Below, in pieces: positions 46,601 to 55,600 of a stretch of 64,000 bases of DNA. Location: assembly GCA_018340375.1 (NCBI GenBank), contig JAFFJZ010000002.1, forward strand, positions 12,294,001 to 12,358,000. Reading direction: 5' to 3'. Position numbers and translations under genes: made by a program. The notes beneath the pieces are model-generated. The model made no database searches, was not told where the DNA came from, and saw only the letters and a program-made list of their open reading frames with translations. The DNA comes from Gonatopus flavifemur (taxonomy: Eukaryota > Arthropoda > Insecta > Hymenoptera > Dryinidae). Each line of letters starts with the position of its first letter. Position 1 is the stretch's first letter.

Positions 46601-49600
46601 TAAATGCACCAATAAGAATTATATCGAAAATACAGGGGGTGGACATTTCTCCGTCGCCTCTCCGTTGCCTCAACGGAGACTCTCCCTTATTTCTCCCTTA
46701 TTTCCACGGCTCCCATTTCTCCACCAATTCTCCACCTCCGGTCCACCGAAGTCCTGGGTGGAGGATCGGTGGTTGTGCTGTACGGGTTTGTTAGGGGTGT
46801 GCGGGTACCCGACTTCATCGGGTTTTTTCAATTACCCGAGTTCTCCGGGTACCCGATTAAATTCAGGTAATTCAAATAGTATTTGATTCTGCCTGCCACT
46901 GAAGTGAGCAGTGAGCGAACTCTTTCTTCTCCACCCAATATCGTTACGACAAATCGATCAAGATTGTTGTCTTTACATGTGGAAGAATTATCCTCCCTCC
47001 ACTCGGATTTGGAAATATGAGAGAAGGATAATATTGATATGAAGTTCATATTCCCGCACAGCACACCTCCGTGGACGCCACGTAGAACAAAGGTGGATCT
47101 TCCACCTGAACAACGTGGAGACCACGTAGCCGTTGGGGAGAAATAAAGGAGAGTCCCCGTGGAGGCGCCGGAGAAATGTCCGCCGGGTACAACGTTGCTG
47201 CAACGTGGTACCAAGGTAGAGGGAACGGAGAGGCGACGTGGAAGAACGATGTGAGCGTGGGGCCATCTAGGTGGAAGCTACGTGGTGGCGAGGTGCCCAT
47301 CTACGTCGCCTCCACGTTGCAGCTACGTGGACGCGATAATACTTCACCACGTGGTATCCACGAGGAGGGAATTTTTTAATCTACGTTTCTGATACGTGAG
47401 ATTTGAGCTGAAGAAAATTGAGGAACAGAATTTTAGGAAAATAATGACGATGAATATTTGGAAACATGCAAATAAAATAATCTGTTTATTATTTTGTTTA
47501 TTACATAAAAACGACGTATTATTCTTATCAGAATCGTCGTATCAGAAACGTAGATTAAAAAATTCCCTCCCCGTGGATACCACGTGGTGAAGTATTATCG
47601 CGTCCACGTAGCTGCAACGTGGAGGCGACGTGGATGGGCACCTCGCCACCACGTAGTTTCCACCTAGATGGCCCCACGCTCACCGCGTTCTTCCACGTCG
47701 CCTCTCCGTTCCCTCCACCACTGTACCACGTTGCAGCAACGTTGTACCCGGCGGACATTTCTCCGGCACCTCCACGGAGACTCTACTTTATTTCTCCCCA
47801 ACGGCTACGTGGTCTCCACGTTGTTCAGGTGGAGGATCCACCTTTGTTCTACGTGGCCTCCACGGAGGTGTGCTGTGCGGGTTGTTACAGAGATTTTATT
47901 GTGGTTATTACATCGGAACATGGAAATGAAACATTTTATGATAAATATATCATGAAACATTCCGCAAACTCACCAATACTCCCCAAGTAACACAAATCGC
48001 CCGTACAGCACAACCACCGATCCTCCACCTAGGACTTCGGTGGACTGGAGGTGGAGAATTGGTGGAGAAATGGGAGCCGTGGAAATAAGGGAGAAATAAG
48101 GGAGAGTCTCCGTTGAGGCAACGGAGAGGCGACGGAGAAATGTCCGCCCCCTGTATTTTCAATATAATTCTTATTGGTGCATTTACGTAACCAAATCTGA
48201 ATGTATGAATTCACGGATTTAAGCTTTACTGGAAATACAGGGGGCGGACATTTCTCCGTCGCCTCTCCGTTGCCTCAACGGAGACTCTCCCTTATTTCTC
48301 CCTCATTTCCACGGCTCCCATTTCTCCACCAATTCTCCACCTCCAGTCCACCGAAGTCCTAGGTGAAGGATCGGTGGTTGTGCTGTACGGGCATTCTGAG
48401 AACATTCTCACAACATTCGTAAAATGTAATGTATCGAATATTCTCACAAACAGCGTACAAGCTTCGTAAATATCCACAGAAGATTCTTAGAACATTTAAA
48501 TTAGACCGAATATCCCGTTATATTTGTTCCGAGTATTCTAGGAACATTCGTACAATGCATATGGTTAATCGTTTTTTCGGTTAATCACTCTGTGAATCAA
48601 TCGGTGCATCGAGTTATACGTGGGTTCTAGGGAATCATTTTCACCATTCATTGGTCACCAATTGATCGAATGGAAATCGGAACTACCGATTAATCGGTCA
48701 ATCGATTAATGGAAAAAAATATTAACCAGAATCCAACGATTAATCGATTAATCGAGTCATTGAAAAAATGATCAACTGGAATCCAACGATTAATCGATCA
48801 ATCGTCAACAATTAATCGTTTTATTCGATGATTCGATTAACCATACAGCCCTAATATTAAAGACACCTTATATTCCTTACTCATTCCTTAGTTGTTCGAG
48901 CAGTTTGATCGCCACTTCATTTTGTACTTTTTCATTTTGATTTTGTTCATCAAAAAGTCTTGTGCTGCTTTTTCACTCTGTTATTCGACAATAAGCATCA
49001 GAGTATTTTAGTATCAAAGATGCTCAGAGTGAACAAAGACAATCATGAGTGGGAGAGAGATCGGAATACAGTATTGAACAGCATGAAAAGATTGTCTAAC
49101 AGTTTGTGTGAATTTAGGAACTTTGAAATTGAAAATTGTCTTGGGATTCTATTACAATTAAAATTGGATTTATTGATGTGATTTGAATATCTTTATAAAG
49201 TCAAAGGTAATGAAAACTGCGAGTGGTAGTTGAAAATGTTGAACTCGAACCACTTTATTGAATTCGGGTAGCCTGAATGAATTTGGAGAACCCGATTGAA
49301 TCGGGTACCCGACCCGACGGAGATAAAATTACCCGAACCCGACCCGATAAAAAGTGGTACCCGCACACCCCCAATATTTTTTATATAATTCAGTACAAGT
49401 TAAATATAAGTTTTATATAATTATATACAGTGGGTTGCCAAATTATTAGGCCACAGTTGAGATTATTGAGATTCCTCCAAAGTTGAATATCTCAGTGAAA
49501 AATTATCGTAAGGAAACAAATGAATACGCAATTTCAAGGGCAAAGTTTACTCTTTGAGCATCATTTGACCTCTTTGGTCTATCATGTTTGTCCGACAACC

Positions 49601-52600
49601 TACATCGCATTAAGTATGAGCATTTTGGTCGATATTTCCTCAGTTTTTCAAACAGAAGGAGCTCGCAGGAAGATTAAAACATGGAAACACGAAAATAAAC
49701 ATTTTGTAGAGAATTTCCTCAGCTCCAAAACGCTTTTTTTTATTTTCCTGGTAGAGTCATTTTCAGCGGAGTTATGTCATGTTTTATGACTTGTAATTTT
49801 GAGACGGTTAAGGGGACACAAAATTTCCTTGGAGAAAAAAGTTTAGTTTTGCTATGTATTAGACGAAAAAAAATACTTCGAGAGGTTTTTGATTGCTTTC
49901 AAAAGTATTTTCTGCGTATAATATATCTTAAAACAAATCTTTTTCTTTCATGGAGATTTTTTCCCCCCTCTACCGTCTCCAAATTACAAGCCATAAAACA
50001 TGACATAACTCCGCTAAAAATCACTCTACCAAGGAGATAAAAAAAGCGCTTTGAAGCTGAGGAAATTCTCTACAAAATGTTTATTTTCGTGTTTCCATGT
50101 TTTAATCTTCCTGCGAGCTCCTCCTGTTTGAAAAACTGAGGAAATATCGGCAAAAATGCTCACACTCAATACGATGTAGGTTGTTGGACAAACATGATAG
50201 ACCAAAGGGGTCGAATGATGCTCAAAGAGTAGACTTTGCCCTTGAAATTGCGTATTCATTTGTTCCCTTACGATAATTTTTCACTGAGATATTCAACTCT
50301 GGAGTAATCTCAAAAATCTCAACTGTGGCCTAATGATTTGGCAACCCACTGTATAATTTTGAACATTTTTTTCACCCGGGCTATTGAATTTTGGCAAATC
50401 TAATTGAATCTTCTACAATGTCTTGGTGGAAGTAAATTTCAACTTATTTAATTAGATTTCGTTAGATCCAATGGGTTATTTCTATGGGCAATTTCAACAC
50501 TTATTCAACGCATATCCTGCTGAATTTTATTGGAACCTGGACAATGTTTTTATCCAAATCCAATAGATTCTTAACGGATGTGAGTCGAGTACACACGAAA
50601 AGAAATTTTCAGCTGTATGTGCTAAATTTTAGCTATTATAGCTGAACGTATGAGCGCCCACAGGGCAGTTAATTTCTTAGAAACATTAGCTAAAATTTAG
50701 CTATTGGAGCTAAAAAAAAGTGGCTTTCGATCTTCCAGCTAATTTCTTTCTTCCGTGCAAGAACTCTTAGAAAAAACATGTTTCAGAGACCTATTATAAA
50801 ATCAACAACGATCTCTTGAGTAATCCAACATTGAACGAACCCAATCGCCGTTTTACGACTGAAAAACCTGCATCGAGTTTGACATTTGAATTTCTCAAAA
50901 TAATGTAAATGTTCATCATTCTGTGACAGATCAAGGATTTAACACAACTTACAACGAATCCTTCTTATAAATCAGTATTAGATCTATACATGGATGATAA
51001 TCTCGTGGAATCAATTGCGGTACTCGAAGGATCATATTGGCTGGACCACTTCCGACTCCTCAGCCTACGCGGTAATCTTTTATCTGATGTGAGTATACGC
51101 CAAAAACATTTTCGAACAAGCAGATTATACTTTATGATATAAATACTTCTTAGATAATTCATCCAAATGTATGTATCGGATAGCCATTGAACTTATTAGA
51201 TCCTGACATGTAAGTTGTCACAAGTTTAAGTCCTAAAAAGATAGCCACCTATGAGATACACCGCCTGTAAGTCACGTCTGAATTTTATACCTCGATCTAG
51301 ATTATCAATCTCTCATCTACATGTGGGCATCCTACACTGAGAGAAATGATGATTAATATCAAGAATTTAAATTCATGAATACTGCCAAGAATACAAATTC
51401 TTGATTATAGCTAATATGTTATTGGCCCGAAAGAAATTTCCTTGAATCGAGAAATATTTCCTTGATTTAAGAAAATTTCTTTTGGGCCAATAACATATTA
51501 ACTGTAATCAAGAATTTTTATTCTTGGCAGTATTCATGAATTAAAATTCTTGATATTAATCATCATTTCTCTCAGTGTAAGGTAGGCCCTGACCCCATAG
51601 GGGTATATGTTAGGCCTCCAATACAAGGTTGCCGACCCACGGCCCATGTGGACCCCAGTTGGGGTTGCCAGTGTATTCCTGGAATATTTCAACCCAGGTA
51701 TGCCCACCCACAGCCCATATAGGCCCCGAGTTGGGTACCATTGTTTTGCCTGGATATTTGATACCATGACGGGGCCTAGATTGAAAAGCGTAACATTCCA
51801 CGTTGGGGCCACTCTTCAAGTAGGGATTATATTGGGTGTGTGAATATGACTTCGCCCTTTCCTAACACATGTCGTTGTTGATATTGCTTACGTGTACTAA
51901 TAGATGACAACACTTGTATTCGATAGTACTTTTTGTCAGCTGTCAAACGCACTACGCGACGTTTGGTTTGGGTTGTGAGCAACAAGTTCTTACCTCCTTG
52001 AATATGTCGGTTTTCGTTCCAAGTGAACATCATCTGCGGGAAGTGTTGTTACACTATTTGGTTGCAAAGAAAAGTGCAGCGTATCGTTTGCTTGTGGAGA
52101 TTCATGGTGAGCATGCTCCATCTAATACACCTTGCAAGGAATGGATTCGACGATTTCAAAATAATGATTTTGACACTGAGGACAAAGAATATGGAAAACT
52201 ACCAAGAAAATTTGAAGATGCTGATTTGGAAGCATTATTGACTGAGGATTCTTGCCAGACTCAAGCAGAACTGGCTGCAGCAGTGAATGTTGAACGATCA
52301 AGTGTTACGAAGCGTTTGAAAGCAATGGGAATGGTTCAAAAACTCAATCACTGGGTTCCACATGAATTGAAAGAAAGAGACATGGAACGTCGGAAAACAA
52401 TTTGTGAAATGCTACTTCAAAGACAGTAACGAAAAGGACTTTTGCATCGGATAGTCACAGGAGATGAAAAATGGATATACTATGAGAATCTAAAACGCCA
52501 AAAATTTTAGGTGAAGCCAGGTAAACCGGGCCCATCACAGCCAAAGAGAAATATTCACTGTGTCAAGGTTATGCTTTGCATTTGGTGGGATCAGAGAGAT

Positions 52601-55600
52601 GTTGTATATTATGAGTTGCTCGAACCTTCTCAAACTATCAATAGAGAACTTTACCGACGACAATTAATGCATTCAAAGCGAGCCATAGAAGAAAAACGAC
52701 CAGAATGGGTGAATAGGCACAGTCAATTAATTCTGCAACATGACAATGCCAAACCGCAGACCGCACAAGTCGTGGAAAAATATTTAGATGGATAGGACTG
52801 GGAAGTACTATTCCACCCGCCATATTCGCCAGACATAGCTCTGTCGGATTACCACTTATTTCAAATGATGCAGTCAGATCTTACAGGAGAACGGTTCACT
52901 TCATACGAAAGTATCCAAATTTGGCTTGATAATTAGATCAGCTCAAAAGATCAGGACTTCTTCAGGCAGGGAATACGTAAATTACCTGAAAGATGGGCGA
53001 AGGTTGTAGCTGCAGATGGAGCATACTTTGAATAAACTGTTCTTCAATTTCCTAAACAAGCAAATGTGTTTTATTCCAACAAAAAAGGGTGGAGTCATAT
53101 TCACAAACCCAATAAACCTGGCCCAGGTCCGAGTCTGGGAGAAATTTCCAAATTGACAAAAAGTTGTCACTATCAAAGTAACAGCTTTACAAGCTTATGA
53201 CAAGCAATATTCAGATACTTAGAAACCTGTTTTGTTGTGCCTACTCAAACATTTTGTCACTACACACGGAAAAAATAATTTAGCTGCAGCAGCTAAATTA
53301 TTTCTCTGTGCATGCTCCACCAAATGTTTCTACTGATGTAAATAATAGTTAAGTGGCACCCAAAAAGATTTGGCCACGCTAAACAAATGATCTTACCAAA
53401 CCATATTTAATCATTTGATCCAAAAGTGATTCGGTAAGATCCTTTTGGTCAGCATATAACCAAATTTTTACCCATGCCAACAAAAACACTTGATTGGGCC
53501 TATATGAAAATTTTTTTTTCTGGTAGATCTATGGTATAGATAAATTCAGAGAAATAAACTTCGGAAATTCTGTATTTTTATTTGTTTATTTTCAGTTGCC
53601 GACTTACGCTCTCGAAAATGTACTTCTTCAGAGCGGAAATACCGCAGCAAGTTTATATCTTGGGAAGAATCCTTGGAAATGTGATTGCCTTTTTACCCCT
53701 GGTTTCCAGGTACAGTTGAATAAAATAATCCAACGTTTGCAGTCGCACCCAACAGTTCTTAATAGGCCCTGAACATGTGTAAAATGTACTTTTATTAAAT
53801 TTGAGATGTTCTAGTGCCAGATACACTGAGAAAAATTCAAGCGCATAAAATCCTAATTTGTTTTATACATTGAGAAAAAAGATAGTGGACTCAACTACGC
53901 ACAGGAGCGCAACAACCTATCGATAAGAATGGGTGTCCAAAGCATTCATCGGTGACTAAAAAAATGAATAAAATATATATAGCATATATAATTTATATAT
54001 AATTCTGTATATATTATACAGGATAATCCTAGTTGAGTCAACTATATTTTAAGGCTATATTCTGGGGCCAAAATGCAATAATTTCCTGTAGGAAAGAATT
54101 TGTTTGAAGCTTTGTTTTTAAGATATGAGCATTTTCAGATTTTTTCTTCAATCTAAATCGCTTAAAAGCGTTATGTGCTACACGGAAAAAATAATTTAGC
54201 TGCAGCAGCTAAGTAGCTAGCACGAACACGGACAGCCATTAAATTAACTCCTGCAGCTAAATTTTAGCTGTTACCGCAAATAAATTGACTACAAATGCAA
54301 ATTTTTTTAAATTTAGCTAAAATTTAGCTGCAGGAGTTAATTTAATGGCTGTCCGTGTTCGTGCTAGCTACTTAGCTGCTGCAGCTAAATTATTTTTTCC
54401 GTGTATATACTCGAACTTGACACAATTCGCTGAATTGGAAAATAGTGAACCTCTGGAAAAAAATTGAACTATCTTGTCATTTTTCAGTTCGAAGCTATAG
54501 TGATTCGAAATTTGTCGGCTTTCGGCCAGTCAGAATTCAGCAACGTTAAATTGTTATAGCTCCGAAACAAAGAATGACCAGATAGTTCATTGTTTTCCAG
54601 ACATCCGCCGTTCTCCAACTTAGCGATTGGTGTCAAGTTGAAGTATGTAGCACACAACGCTTCTGAGTGATCTAGATTTGAGAAAAATATCTTGAAATGC
54701 TCATTTCTAAAAAAAAACATCCAAAAAATCTCTTTCATACTGTAAATTATTGCCTTTTGGCTGCAGAATCCCTGGTGAAAATTTCCGCTCGACGGGAGCG
54801 AACTTTGAAACAAATGAAGCGTAAAATGTTTCAACTTCCGCTTCTTTCGCACTTAGATACTGTTTCATTTACTCTCCCAGGTCGCTTCATACCCTTCTTA
54901 CGCTCCTATTTTCGCTAGGGATATGCACTGAGAAAAAGGATCAGTGAACTGAACGAAAGCGTAGTTAACTCAACTACGCCAGGAGGTTAAATACGTTCAA
55001 CCAACTCTGGAGGTTGCATTGAATCATTCCCCAGGTTGGCCGACTCTGTTGAGTCAACTACGTGAATGATTGGGACTTTGAAAAATAGTTTCCGTCAAGT
55101 ATCCATATACATTTGACACAGAATAACGAAGCATTGATTGCCTGCGAGGTTGACTCAACTACGTGAGATTTCGAATGTAACTTCTTGTGTGATTTGTTGA
55201 CGTTGACACACATTGGTTCATAAAATCAAGTGATATGTTTGAGACAATGAAAGGTGGCGTAGTTGAGTCTACAATTTTCGAATCATTTCAACTAAAAATT
55301 CATTGATTCATTCATCAATTCTTCAACTACGCGTGGTGGTTAACGGCACTTTTATTTTTTTCTCAGTGTGCCCTCAAAATATAATCTCTTCCCGACTCGG
55401 GGCATCCAGTATGTAATTCTGAAACTTTTTTCACTCGGGCACCTAAATTGAGGAGCTCTGGTACTCTTGGATTCCCCGTTATTGCGCCTCTGACTACGCA
55501 CGACAGTTGGATACATTGAAACACAATTTTCTTCGTCTACTCAATTTGAATGCAAGGTTCATTCAAGTATGCGTAGTTGAGTCAACTACGATTCTGGTTC

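Larger units (their letters stand above)
46791..49374 (+). mobile_element. hAT-type element remnant with two fold-back insertions
   Basis: TTAGGGGTGTGCGGGTACCC at the left is inverted as GGTACCCGCACACCCCCAA at the right, both followed inward by CCCGA/TCGGG-rich sequence. Inside at 46,880-47,020 is a transposase C-terminus. Two palindromic elements (47,053-47,881 and 48,000-48,391) interrupt it. An ~8-bp flanking duplication is not visible because the left flank is another repeat. It is heavily 5'-deleted and inactive. Confidence 0.65.
54019..55409. mobile_element. Element C: CAGG..CC family member inside B, itself hit three times
   Basis: TA-CAGGATAATCCTAGTTGAG at the left and CCCGACTCGGGGCATCCAG-TA at the right. 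The body aligns in order with the uninterrupted copy at 24,166-24,745 (GATTTTTTCTTCAATCTAAATCG, CTCGAACTTGACACAATTCG, TTTTGGCTGCAGAAT, CTCAAAATATAATCT). Three other elements (54,181; 54,770; 54,926) break it. Confidence 0.75.
53902..55492. mobile_element. Element B: gcgcaacaa MITE with 8-bp duplication, interrupted
   Basis: CAGGAGCGCAACAA at the left and TTATTGCGCCTCTG at the right. ACTACGCA is duplicated at 53,894-53,901 and 55,493-55,500, an hAT-type 8-bp duplication made within element A. The sequence matches the complement of the intact copy at 56,160-56,337 on both sides of the insertion of element C (TTATCGGTGACTAAAAAA..., then ...CACTCGGGCACC). Confidence 0.8.

Noticed and set aside
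46233..47379. Several open frames of 60-146 codons with Pro/Ser/Arg-rich products on both strands (also 47,555-48,477)
   Set aside because: They fall exactly on the arms of fold-back elements. The same peptides appear on opposite strands in each copy, so they are artefacts of GC-rich inverted repeats.
49520..50259. Two frames starting MNTQFQGQSLL on opposite strands, at first like a duplicated gene
   Set aside because: They are the two arms of one TA-flanked inverted-repeat element. There is no domain and the frames differ in length.
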